Below, in pieces: positions 27,575 to 36,900 of a stretch of DNA of 64,000 nt. The position numbers were made by a program, and so were the translations under genes. Numbering within the stretch: the stretch's first letter is position 1; each line of letters opens with the position of its first letter. The stretch is from Paludibacterium paludis (GTDB taxonomy: Bacteria > Pseudomonadota > Gammaproteobacteria > Burkholderiales > Chromobacteriaceae), in NCBI RefSeq assembly GCF_018802605.1, contig NZ_CP069161.1:2790001-2854000 (forward strand), in the 5' to 3' direction. The notes beneath the pieces were generated by a model. It searched no databases, was not told where the DNA came from, and saw nothing but the letters and a program-made list of their open reading frames with translations.

Positions 27575-27590
27575 GACCGCTTAGTCGGTT
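27575..27590 (-). promoter_or_regulatory. candidate TetR operator
   Basis: Imperfect palindrome with ACCG / CGGT arms around CTTAGT, 7 bases upstream of the tetR start. TetR-type efflux repressors often bind such ACCG-N6-CGGT elements at their own promoters. Confidence 0.45.
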
Positions 27591-27734
27591 TGGTATTCTG
27601 GCGTGAAACCCGGCAACGGGCAAGGCCGGCGGCCCGCCACGGGCAAGGATGCAACACCGGGTCAGGCAACGTCATAGGCCATCTGTCATGGTTGCCCCCT
27701 ATAATGGCCGACTCCGATTCCCGACCGTCACGCC

Positions 27735-28247
27735 ATGAACGACTACCGCATCGAACCGGCCACGGCCCGCCATGTGCCGCACCTGCCCGCCATCGAACGG
27801 GCCGCCGCCACCCTCCTCGCCGGCTATGCGCCCGCCGCAGCCCTGGAAAACGGACTGACCGCCGGCGAGTTCGCGCGAGCCCGCGAAGAACAGCGCCTGT
27901 GGATCGCGCTCAACGGCGACACGCCGGTCGGTTTCGCGCTTGTCGAACACTTCGCGCCAAAGCACGTTCATCTGGCGGAAATGGATGTGCACCCCGATCA
28001 CGGCCGCCGCGGCGTGGGCCGGCAATTGCTGACCCATGTGCTCGCCGCGCTTGGCGACAGCGGCGTCATCACCCTGACCACCTTCCGCGACCCGCCCTGG
28101 AACCGTCCGTTCTACGCTTCACTGGGGTTCGAGGAATGGCCCGAGACACGCTGGAACGCGCCGCTGCGCGCATGCGTCGAACGCGAGGAGGCGCACGGTC
28201 TTGCCCGGCGCACCCGGATAATCATGGGACGCGCGCTGCCGTTCTGA
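27735..28247 (+). CDS. GNAT-family N-acetyltransferase
   Basis: 170 residues. Acetyl-CoA binding motif MDVHPDHGRRGVGRQLLTHV about residue 80, followed by LTTFRDPPWNRPFYASLGFEEW, the usual GNAT C-terminal motif. Substrate not predictable. It stands alone before the secreted protein gene. Confidence 0.82.
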   Translation: MNDYRIEPATARHVPHLPAIERAAATLLAGYAPAAALENGLTAGEFARAREEQRLWIALNGDTPVGFALVEHFAPKHVHLAEMDVHPDHGRRGVGRQLLTHVLAALGDSGVITLTTFRDPPWNRPFYASLGFEEWPETRWNAPLRACVEREEAHGLARRTRIIMGRALPF

Positions 28248-28280
28248 TCGAACATTTTCCCATTCGCAAGGAGACGAATC

Positions 28281-28856
28281 ATGCGAAAACTCATGCTCGT
28301 CCTGCTCGGACTGGCCATGCCCTGCGCGCGCGCAGAGGACAGCGATGGACGCGCCCTGCTGCGCCGGTTCAACGAGGCGCTGATGGCGAGCCACAGCGCC
28401 ACGCGCACGCTCGAGGCCTGGTGCCGCGACCGCCATTTGGCGCCGGCGCCGCGCATCGTCGCCGATCGCGATCTTTCCGTGCGGATCGATGCGGACGAGG
28501 CAATCCGCCGGCGGCTCGCGGTCTCCGCGTCGGAGCCGGTGAAATACCGTCGTGTCGCCTTGCGCTGCGGGCAGGCGGTGCTGTCCATCGCCGATAACTG
28601 GTATGTTCCGGCAAGGCTCACCGCCGCGATGAACACGGCGCTCGATACCAGCGACACGCCGTTCGGCGCCGCGATCGCGGCGCTCTCGCCGGTGCGCGTG
28701 CCGCTGTCCGTCGAGGAAGCGTGGCCCGCCACGGAACCGGAGGCGCCCGCCGTCCTGCTGCGGCACCGCACCTTGCTGACGCTGCCCAACGGGCAGCCGA
28801 TCAGTCTTGTCGTCGAAAATTATCAGAAAGCCTTGCTCGGCCCCTCCGCCGAATGA
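28281..28856 (+). CDS. secreted protein with chorismate-lyase-like fold (tentative)
   Basis: 191 residues; signal peptide MRKLMLVLLGLAMPCARA, GGAG upstream of the ATG. The core (VALRCGQAVLSIADNWYVPARL, LDTSDTPFGAAIAAL, PVRVPLSVEE, RHRTLLTLPNGQPI) has the layout of the UbiC/UTRA fold, in which W-x-P and TPFG-like blocks line the ligand pocket. It is exported, unlike UbiC, so ligand binding is more likely than chorismate cleavage. This assignment is by pattern only. Confidence 0.6.
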   Translation: MRKLMLVLLGLAMPCARAEDSDGRALLRRFNEALMASHSATRTLEAWCRDRHLAPAPRIVADRDLSVRIDADEAIRRRLAVSASEPVKYRRVALRCGQAVLSIADNWYVPARLTAAMNTALDTSDTPFGAAIAALSPVRVPLSVEEAWPATEPEAPAVLLRHRTLLTLPNGQPISLVVENYQKALLGPSAE

Positions 28857-28923
28857 CGTCCCCACGTCGGCGCCGGCTTGTGGCAAACTCGGGTTACATA
28901 ATTATTACGTGAACGGAAACCAT

Positions 28924-29436
28924 ATGTATTGCGCGCACTGCGGTCAGGACAACAGCGAAACTCGTTCGGCATGCGCCGCCTGCGGAGCGCCGGCGCACGA
29001 CGCAGGAGCCCCGGGAGGGTTCTGGATACGGACGCTCGCCGCCCTGCTGGATCTGGTGTTCACGCTGATGCTCGGACTCTTGCTGATCGGCCCGTTGAGC
29101 CTGGCCGCCGACGCCCTGCTCGGCGGCGCGGATCCGTCGGAGGCGGAGCGCGCGGGCCAATGGCTCGGCAATGCCTTGCTGCTGACCATCCTGTGGCTGT
29201 GTTCGGCGGCGTTCGAGTCGTCCTCCTGGCAAGCCACTCCCGGCAAGAAAATCCTTGGCCTGCGCGTCGGCGACGGATCGGGTCGGCGGCTCACCCTGTG
29301 GCGCGCCATCGCCCGTCAGGCCGGCAAATGCCTCTCGGCCGCGGTGCTCGGTCTGGGCTTCCTCGCGATCGCGATCGACCGCGACAGGCGCGCTATGCAC
29401 GACAGGCTGGCCGGCACCCGGGTCACCCGGCCCTGA
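28924..29436 (+). CDS. RDD-family membrane protein with zinc-ribbon start
   Basis: 170 residues from ATG 28924. A CxxC-x12-CxxC zinc ribbon (MYCAHCGQDN..., CAACG) precedes an RDD domain: GFWIRTLAALLDLVFTLML, ATPGKKILGLRVGDGSG (family GKxxxGL block) and AMHDRLAGTRVTRP (the end motif HDxxAGTxV). Two to three membrane helices. The function of RDD proteins is mostly unknown; some are ion exchangers. Confidence 0.82.
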   Translation: MYCAHCGQDNSETRSACAACGAPAHDAGAPGGFWIRTLAALLDLVFTLMLGLLLIGPLSLAADALLGGADPSEAERAGQWLGNALLLTILWLCSAAFESSSWQATPGKKILGLRVGDGSGRRLTLWRAIARQAGKCLSAAVLGLGFLAIAIDRDRRAMHDRLAGTRVTRP

Positions 29437-29449
29437 CAGGCTCCCGTCT

Positions 29450-30253
29450 TCACTCGGACAGGCGGAACAGCTCGCGCAAATGGTTGGCAAGACCGTGCGG
29501 ATGATGATGGCCGATTTGCGGCAGGTCCGGCAGCTCCTCCACCAGCCGCCGGTGGGCGTTGCCCATCAGGCGCGGATGGCCGGCCGCGCGCAGCAGCTCG
29601 ATATCGTTCTGCCCGTCGCCGAACGCCAGGCACGCTTTCGCATCGATTCCCAGCCGGTCGAGCACGAGCTGCAGGGCGTGGCCCTTGGAGACGCCCCGGG
29701 CCATGACTTCCAGGCAGTCGTCCGCGGAAAAGGTGATGTAGGCGCCATCGCCCAGCCGTTCATGCAAGCGGCGCTCCACCTCCAGCAGTTCGTCATGCCG
29801 CCCGATGTACAGCACCTTGTAGACGCCAAGGCCGGAATGGGTGGACAGGTCCGCGACGCGGTAGGTCATTCCGGAATCCTTGTGGACATGCAATAACTGG
29901 GGCGCGGGGCGGTCGATCAGCCAGCCTTCGTCCAGATAGAAATTGGTCAGGCAGTCCGGTGTCGCCACGCCGGGCGCGGCGATCGCCCGCACGGCGTCGG
30001 GCGGCAGGTCCGCCTGAAAAATCAGCCGGTCGTCCGGGTCGTGCACGCGCGCGCCGTTGGCGGTGATCAGGTGAGCATCGATGCCGAGGCTCTGGCGGAT
30101 GCCGCGCACGTCAAGGTAGTGCCGCCCGGTCGCCAGGGCGAACCGCACGCCAAGACCCGCGATTTCGCGCAGGGTCCGCGCCGTGTGTTCATGGACGCGA
30201 TGCGCCTTGTCCAGCAAGGTGCCATCCAGATCCGAAGCGATGAAACGGTACAC
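29450..30253 (-). CDS. Cof-type HAD hydrolase
   Basis: 267 residues from GTG 30253, chosen because AGGAG lies 6 bases upstream and the HAD motif follows at once (VYRFIASDLDGTLLDKAH). Motif I DLDGTLL, motif II LATGRH, motif III Lys in SKGHALQLV and motif IV FGDGQNDIELL are all present, with the type-IIB cap domain. Such enzymes dephosphorylate sugar phosphates, FMN or PLP. The frame stays open to 30328 without a better start. Confidence 0.87.
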   Translation of the reverse strand: MYRFIASDLDGTLLDKAHRVHEHTARTLREIAGLGVRFALATGRHYLDVRGIRQSLGIDAHLITANGARVHDPDDRLIFQADLPPDAVRAIAAPGVATPDCLTNFYLDEGWLIDRPAPQLLHVHKDSGMTYRVADLSTHSGLGVYKVLYIGRHDELLEVERRLHERLGDGAYITFSADDCLEVMARGVSKGHALQLVLDRLGIDAKACLAFGDGQNDIELLRAAGHPRLMGNAHRRLVEELPDLPQIGHHHPHGLANHLRELFRLSE

Positions 30254-30378
30254 AACCAGCTCCTTTGAGCCACAAGACATTGCAGTATACGCCGGGGCGG
30301 CGCGGGCGAGGACAGATTGTCGCGGCACCGGCCCTGAGAGTATGCTTGCGGCCAGATCCGCACATTCCGCAAGCGACG

Positions 30379-30828
30379 ATGCAACTGACCCGCTTTACCG
30401 ACCTGGGCCTCAGAGTCCTGATGTATCTGACCCAACGGGACCCCATGGTGCCCGTGACCATCCCCGGGATCGCCGAACGTTTCGGTATCTCGCGCAATCA
30501 TCTTGTCAAGGTGGTGCATGCCATGGGCCAACAGGGCTGGCTGGTGACCACCCGTGGCAAAGGCGGCGGCATCGCGCTCGCCCGCCCCGCGGCCGAGTAC
30601 CGCATCGGCGAGGTGATCCGCTCGCTGGAGGCGACCGGTTCGCTGATCGACTGCGCCACCCCGCCCTGTCTGCTTATGCCCGGCTGCCGGCTGAAGAGCG
30701 CGCTGGACGAGGGGCTCGAGGCATTCTACCGCAGCCTGAACGGCTACACGCTCGCCGATCTCGTCGCGGAGCGCACCGGCGAGGCGATCATCCGTCTGCA
30801 CCGGGGGCGGCCGGCGGATGCGCCCTGA
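30379..30828 (+). CDS. nsrR: Rrf2-family nitric-oxide-sensing repressor
   Basis: 149 residues from ATG 30379 (MQLTRFTDLGLRVLMYL). HTH FGISRNHLVKVVHAMGQQGW; three Cys in DCATPPCLLMPGCRL with C-x4-C-x5-C spacing, as in NsrR of E. coli. It binds a NO-sensitive Fe-S cluster and represses NO-detoxification genes. The end overlaps the convergent sensor-kinase gene by 41 bases. No NO reductase or flavohaemoglobin lies nearby. Confidence 0.88.
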   Translation: MQLTRFTDLGLRVLMYLTQRDPMVPVTIPGIAERFGISRNHLVKVVHAMGQQGWLVTTRGKGGGIALARPAAEYRIGEVIRSLEATGSLIDCATPPCLLMPGCRLKSALDEGLEAFYRSLNGYTLADLVAERTGEAIIRLHRGRPADAP

Positions 30829-31930
30829 TTTCCCGGGGCATGCCCTGATTTTCACCGGCCGCCGGGGGTGGCTCGCCGGGCCAGCTCAATTCGAACCGGG
30901 TTCCGCCGCCGGCCGGACTGCACCGCGCCTGTCCGCCGTGCGCGTGCGCGATGGCCGCCACCACGGCGAGCCCCAGGCCGCTGCCGCCTCCCTGGCGCAC
31001 TCCGCCGGCTCGCCGGAACGCCTCGAAAACGTACGGCGCGAAGTCATCCGGAATGCCCGGCCCATCGTCCTCGACACACAAACGGCACATCCCGTCCTGC
31101 ACGCGCGCCCGGACCCGGACTGAACCGGGCACGGCATGGCGGCGCGCGTTGTCCAGCAAAGCCAGCAGGGCCTGGCGAATGCGCACCGGATCGCAATTCG
31201 CGGACTGTCCGTCCAGATCCAGCTCCGGACGCAGTTCGGCGGCGCCAAGCGCTTCGTCGAACAGTTCGACTACCGACCGCACTTCGGCGGACAGGTCGGC
31301 GTCACGCCGTTGCAGGTCCAGGTGGCCGCTTTCCGCCAGACTCACGACGCGCAGATCCTCGATAAGGCGGGTCAGTCCCTCCACTTGGGCCAGCAGGCTG
31401 CGAAACTGGGCCTCGTCAGGAGGAAACACCCCTTCCGCCAGCCCTTGCAACCGTCCGCGCAGCACGGTGACGGGTGTGCGAAGCTCGTGGGCGATCGCGG
31501 CATTCCAGAACGCCTGTTCGCTGGACATGCGCTGCAACTGCCCGGCCAGGGCATTGAAATCATCGGCCAGCGCGGCGGCCTCGCGCATCGAGCGGTCTCC
31601 CGCCACGGCCCGCGCGGCCAGATCCCCCTTGGCGACCAGACGGATGCCCTCCGCCACGGAGTTGAGCGGCACCAGGATGCGGCGGGCCAGATGGACAGCC
31701 ACACCGACCGACAGCGCCACCCCCGTCGCCGTGATCAGCACGAGCCAGACCCATTCCGGAGCCGTCGGAATCCAGGTCGGAGGGCTGGAGGGAGTGTCCC
31801 AGTACGGGAAGAGCAAATAGTAAAACGCGCTGGCCGTCACCACGATCAATAGCGTTACGACGAATACCATCGCCGCCATGGTCAGCGCGATCTGGCGGCT
31901 GATGCCTTCCAGTCTCACGAGGCGCCCCAC
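30788..31930 (-). CDS. sensor histidine kinase with short periplasmic loop
   Basis: 380 residues. Two N-terminal membrane helices enclose only about 25 periplasmic residues, then a HAMP region, HisKA with phospho-His in AIAHELRTPVTVLRG, and ATPase boxes NARRHAVPGSVRV, DDGPGIPDD and GGSGLGLAVVAAIA. The small loop suggests sensing in or at the membrane. It overlaps its response-regulator gene by 16 bases. The pair is divergent from an RND system, a BaeSR-like arrangement. Confidence 0.88.
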   Translation of the reverse strand: MGRLVRLEGISRQIALTMAAMVFVVTLLIVVTASAFYYLLFPYWDTPSSPPTWIPTAPEWVWLVLITATGVALSVGVAVHLARRILVPLNSVAEGIRLVAKGDLAARAVAGDRSMREAAALADDFNALAGQLQRMSSEQAFWNAAIAHELRTPVTVLRGRLQGLAEGVFPPDEAQFRSLLAQVEGLTRLIEDLRVVSLAESGHLDLQRRDADLSAEVRSVVELFDEALGAAELRPELDLDGQSANCDPVRIRQALLALLDNARRHAVPGSVRVRARVQDGMCRLCVEDDGPGIPDDFAPYVFEAFRRAGGVRQGGGSGLGLAVVAAIAHAHGGQARCSPAGGGTRFELSWPGEPPPAAGENQGMPREIRAHPPAAPGADG

Positions 31931-32652
31931 AGCTTGTAGCCCACGCCGCGCACGCCGACCGGCGTGCCGGTGACGCCGGCCTCCTCGAGTTTCTTGCGCA
32001 GTTTGCTGACATGGCTGTCCACGGTCCGCTCCAGCGTATCGCCCTCGGGAAGGCAGGCGGTCATCAGTTCGGCGCGGCTGAACACGCGCCGCGGGGCGCG
32101 GGCCAGTTGGGCGAGCAGCCTGAACTCGGTCAGCGTCAGGGCCAGCACATGGCGCTGACCGCCGGTTCGCACCGAGGCCTCATGGTTGTCCAGATCGATC
32201 TCGAACGGCGGGGCGCGCAGCACGCGCGGGTCCCTCGGGCCGATCCCGGCCATCGACCTGCGCAGCACGGCCTGTGTCCGCGCCACGACTTCGGCGGGAT
32301 TGAACGGCTTGACCACATAGTCGTCGGCACCCATCCGCAGCCCCATCAGTTTGTCGATGTCCTGATCCAGCGCCGTGAGCATGATGACGGGAGTGTCGCC
32401 CCGGTGCCGGATTTCGGCGAGGGCTTTCCAGCCGTCGACATGCGGCATCTGCACGTCCAGCAGCACAAGGTCGGGCTTGAGCGACAGGTGCAATTCCAGC
32501 GCCTTTTTGCCATCGGAGGCGCGCGCGGTGCGCAGGCCGCCGCGGGCCAGGTAGGCGGCAAGAATGTCGGCGATCTCGGGTTCGTCTTCGGCGATGAGAA
32601 CCAGCGCCTGGTGGCTCTGGGTCGTCTCATCGAGGCGGGATGCATCAGTCAT
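31915..32652 (-). CDS. OmpR-family response regulator
   Basis: 245 residues from ATG 32652 (MTDASRLDETTQSHQ). Receiver domain: acidic pair IAEDEPEIA, phospho-Asp in LVLLDVQMPHVDGW, Thr/Ser in VIMLTALDQD and Lys in YVVKPFNP. The C-terminal winged helix ends VGVRGVGYKLW. It probably controls the divergent RND genes and its own operon from the 134-base intergenic region. Confidence 0.9.
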   Translation of the reverse strand: MTDASRLDETTQSHQALVLIAEDEPEIADILAAYLARGGLRTARASDGKKALELHLSLKPDLVLLDVQMPHVDGWKALAEIRHRGDTPVIMLTALDQDIDKLMGLRMGADDYVVKPFNPAEVVARTQAVLRRSMAGIGPRDPRVLRAPPFEIDLDNHEASVRTGGQRHVLALTLTEFRLLAQLARAPRRVFSRAELMTACLPEGDTLERTVDSHVSKLRKKLEEAGVTGTPVGVRGVGYKLWGAS

Positions 32653-32750
32653 GGCACCTGTCTCACATCCATGCGGAGTCTCCATCAAACCTCCATGCTA
32701 CCACACGAAAAACCCCATCCGGCGCACGCATACTGCCTCGCGTGTGTTGA

Positions 32751-32768
32751 CGGGCAGACGTCTGCCCG
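32751..32768. promoter_or_regulatory. perfect 18-base palindrome between regulator and efflux operon
   Basis: CGGGCAGACGTCTGCCCG, 18 bases upstream of the adaptor start in the region shared with the response regulator. It could be an operator or a leader hairpin near the Shine-Dalgarno. Role inferred only. Confidence 0.45.
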
Positions 32769-32786
32769 CGCCTTATGGAGTCCAGA

Positions 32787-33938
32787 ATGAAGAACGAACG
32801 ACATCGCCGCTATGGCAGTGCGTGCGCCCTGGCGCTAGCGATATTGGCCGGTTGCGGACAACCGCCATCGCCGGGCACCCCGCAGGCGATTCCGGTCGCC
32901 GCCATGACCGTGGCCCCCGCCCCGCTCACATTGACCGAAGACTTGCCCGGCCGGGTGGCCGCGGTGCGCATCGCGGAAATCCGCCCGCAAGTCGCCGGCA
33001 TCGTGATGCGCCGGCTTTTCGAGCAAGGCACCGAAGTGAAAGCCGGCCAGCCGCTGTTCCAGATCAATCCGGCCCCCTTCAGGGCCGAGGTGGACACGGC
33101 CAGCGCCGCCTTGCGGCGGGCCGAGGCCGCGCTCTCCCGCGCCCGCGTGCAGACCGCCCGCCTGCAGTCGCTGGTCGACTCCGATGCGGTCAGCCGCCAG
33201 GTGTTCGATGACGCCGTCTCCTCGCGCGACCAGGCCGCCGCCGATGTGGCGCAGGCGCGCGCCGCGCTCGCGCGGCGCAAGCTGGATCTGAAATTCGCCA
33301 CCGTGGAGGCGCCGATCGCGGGCCGGATCGACCAGGCGCTCGTCACAGAGGGTGCGCTGGTCGGCGGCAACGACGGCAATCCGATGGCGCGCATCCAGCA
33401 GATCGACCAGGTTTATGTCGACGTGCGCCAACCGGCGGCGGCGCTCGACGCCGTGCGCAAGACCCTCGCCGAGCGACCTGAAACCTCCGGCGACGGCTTG
33501 CCGGTGGCGATCCTGCGCGACAGCGACGAACCGTACGACGTGAAAGGCCGCATCCTGTTCTCGGGCGTCAATGTCGACGCCGGCACCGGCGACGTGCTGC
33601 TGCGCGTACTGGTGGACAATCCGCGGCGGCAATTGCTGCCGGGCATGTTCGTGCGCGCCCGTGTTCCGCGCGCCGAATACGCCAGCGCGCTGACGGTGCC
33701 GCAACAGGCGGTCGTGCGCAACGGCGACAAAACGCAGATCTGGACGATCGACGCGGGCAACCGCGCTCACCTGAGCATGGTGGAGCTTGGCGAACTGGCC
33801 AATCGCCGGTACCGCATCCGCGCGGGCCTGAAAGCGGGCCAGAAAATCGTCGTCGAAGGCATGGAACGTCTCGTCGACGGCGCCCTGGTCGCCCCCTCCG
33901 CCACACAGCCATCCGCCCCGGCGGCGTTGGCGCGGTAA
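32787..33938 (+). CDS. RND efflux periplasmic adaptor, second system
   Basis: 383 residues from ATG 32787 (MKNERHRRYG), with GGAG about 8 bases upstream; the in-frame ATG at 32775 is an alternative. Lipobox LAGC-G. Adaptor blocks: EDLPGRVAAVRIAEIRPQ, LFQINPAPFRAEVDTAS, ATVEAPIAGRIDQALVTEG, LLPGMFVRARVPR. Operon adaptor-pump-outer-membrane factor. Confidence 0.92.
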   Translation: MKNERHRRYGSACALALAILAGCGQPPSPGTPQAIPVAAMTVAPAPLTLTEDLPGRVAAVRIAEIRPQVAGIVMRRLFEQGTEVKAGQPLFQINPAPFRAEVDTASAALRRAEAALSRARVQTARLQSLVDSDAVSRQVFDDAVSSRDQAAADVAQARAALARRKLDLKFATVEAPIAGRIDQALVTEGALVGGNDGNPMARIQQIDQVYVDVRQPAAALDAVRKTLAERPETSGDGLPVAILRDSDEPYDVKGRILFSGVNVDAGTGDVLLRVLVDNPRRQLLPGMFVRARVPRAEYASALTVPQQAVVRNGDKTQIWTIDAGNRAHLSMVELGELANRRYRIRAGLKAGQKIVVEGMERLVDGALVAPSATQPSAPAALAR

Positions 33939-33957
33939 CAGCAAGGAGTGTCCAGTC

Positions 33958-36900
33958 ATGGCTCAGTTTTTCATCCGCCGCCCGATTTTTGCATGGGTCA
34001 TCGCGTTATTCATTATTCTGGCGGGCGCCATCGCCATCCCCCAACTGCCGGTGGCGCGCTATCCGCCGGTCGCGCCGCCGAGCGTCACCATCACCGCGAC
34101 CTACCCCGGCGCCACCCCGCGAACCCTGAGCGACGGCGTGCTCAGCCTCATCGAGCGCGAGCTCTCCGGGGTCAGGAACCTGCTCTATTTCGAGTCCTCG
34201 GCCGATACCTCCGGCGTGGCGCAGATCACGGTCACCTTCAAGCCCGGCACCGATCCGGAGATGGCGCAGGTCGATGTACAAAACAAGCTCAAAACGGTCG
34301 AGCCCCGGCTGCCCGCGGTCGTGCGCCAGAACGGCGTGATCGTCGAATCCGCGTCCTCGGGCTTTCTGATGCTCGTCAGCCTCAAATCCGACAACGGCCA
34401 TGTCAGTGAAGGGGCCCTCAGCGACTACATGGCACGCCGTGTCATCGACGAGCTGCGCCGTATCGAAGGGGTGGGCCGCGTGCAGTTGTTCGGCGCGGAA
34501 CAGGCAATGCGCGTCTGGGTCGATCCGGCCAGATTGATCACCTACGGTTTGTCGATGAGCGATCTGACGACCGCCATCGCGCAGCAAAACGTCCAGATCG
34601 CGCCAGGCGGTGTCGGCGCCTCGCCGACCCTGCGGGGGCAGCGCGTCACGGTTCCGCTCACCGTGCAGGGGCAGTTGTCCACGCCGGAGGAATTCGCCGC
34701 CATCGTGCTGCGCGCCAACGCCAATGGCTCCAAGGTGGTGCTGGGGGACGTGGCGCGCGTCGAGCTGGGTTCGCAATACTACAACTTCGCCAACAGGGAA
34801 ACGGGCAAGCCCTCCACCGTGGCCGGCGTGCAGCTCGCACCGGGCGCCAATGCGGTCAAAACGGCCGAAGCCGTTCACGCGCGTCTTGGCGAACTGAAAA
34901 AGGCGATGCCCGCCGGCATAAGCTGCTCGGTGCCGTTCGACACCGCGCCCTTCGTCAAGATCTCGATCGAGAAGGTCGTCCACACGCTGATCGAGGCGAT
35001 GGCGCTGGTATTCCTGGTGATGTACCTGTTCTTGCAGAACGCGCGCTACACCCTGATTCCGGCCATCGTCGCCCCGGTCGCCATGCTCGGCACCTTCGCG
35101 GTGATGCTGGCCACCGGCTTCTCGATCAATTCGCTGACCATGTTCGGCATGGTGCTGGCGATCGGCATCATCGTCGACGATGCGATCGTCGTCGTGGAAA
35201 ACGTCGAGCGCCTGATGACCGAAGAAGGACTGTCGCCGAAGGACGCGACCGCCAGGGCGATGAAGGAAATCACCGGTGCGATCATCGGCATCACGCTGGT
35301 GCTGACCGCCGTGTTCATTCCGATGGCGCTGTCCAGCGGCTCGGTCGGCGTGATCTATCGCCAATTCACCTTGTCGATGGCGGTGTCCATTCTGTTCTCG
35401 GCGCTCTTGGCGCTCACCCTGACCCCCGCGCTGTGCGCGACCCTGCTCAAGCCGGTCGGCCAGGGACATCATGAAAAACGCGGTTTCTTCGGCTGGTTCA
35501 ACCGCCGTTTCGAGCGCCTGACGCAAGGCTATGTGACACGTGTCGGCATGCTGCTTGGCAGAACGGGAAGAACGATGCTGCTGTTCGCCGCCATGTCCGG
35601 CGCACTGGTCATCGGTTTCGCGACCCTGCCCTCGGCTTTTCTGCCCGAAGAGGATCAGGGCTACTTCATGACGGGATTTCTGCTGCCGGCCGACGCCACG
35701 GTCGAACGTACCGGGGATGTGGTGGCGAAGCTCGAACGGCATCTTGCGTCCCGGCCGGGAATCCAGTCCAGCCTTTCCATTATCGGCTACGGTTTTTCCG
35801 GATCGGGCACCAATGCGGCGCTGAATTTCGCGGTGCTCAAGGACTGGAAAGATCGCAAGGGCGCGACCGCCCTGGACGAAGCGCGGCGCTCCCAGGACGC
35901 CATGGCCGGCGTGACCGAAGGCACGGTGATGAGTCTGCTGCCCCCGGCGATCGACGAATTGGGCACCAGCTCGGGTTTCGCCATGCGCCTGCAGGATCGG
36001 GGCAACCGGGGTTACGACGCGCTCAAGGCCGCGGAGACCAAGTTACTGGCCCTCGCGGCGCAAAGCCGGATCGTGTCCGGCGTCTACCCTGACGGCCTGC
36101 CGCCCGGCACCAGCATCCGCCTGGACATCGACCGGCAGAAGGCCGAGGCGCTCGGCGTGCCGTTCACCGCCATCAACGACACCTTGTCCGCGGCAACGGG
36201 CTCGACTTACATCAACGACTTTCCCAGCGCGGGACGGATGCAGCAAGTGATCCTTCAGGCCGACGCCCCGGCGCGAATGCAAATAGACAACGTCCTGAAA
36301 CTTTATGTGCGCAATGTCAACGGCGGCATGGTGCCGCTCTCCGAGGTGGTCAGGCCGGTCTGGACCGATACGCCGCTGCAGTTGATCCGTTATCAGGGTT
36401 ACCCCGCCGCGCGCATTTCGGGCACGGCCGCTCCCGGTTACTCCAGCGGCGCCGCCATGGCCGAGATGGAGCGCCTGGCCAGGCAACTGCCCCCGGGATA
36501 CGCCATCGAGTGGACCGGCCAGTCGCTGCAGGAGCGCCAGTCCGCCGCCCAGGCGCCGATGCTGATGGCGCTGTCGATGATCGTGGTGTTCCTGGTGCTC
36601 GCCGCGCTCTACGAGAGCTGGGCCATCCCGCTGTCGGTGATGCTGGTGGTGCCATTGGGGCTGATCGGCGCGATCGGCGCGGTCATGCTGCGCGGTATGC
36701 CCAACGATGTGTTCTTCAAGGTCGGAATGATCACGGTGATCGGCTTGTCGGCCAAAAACGCGATTCTCATTATCGAATTCGCCAAACAATTGCGCGAAGA
36801 AGGCAAGGGACTCGTGGAAGCGGCCGTGGAGGCGTCCCGGCTGCGTCTGCGGCCGATCCTGATGACCTCGCTGGCCTTCGGCCTGGGCGTGGTGCCGCTG

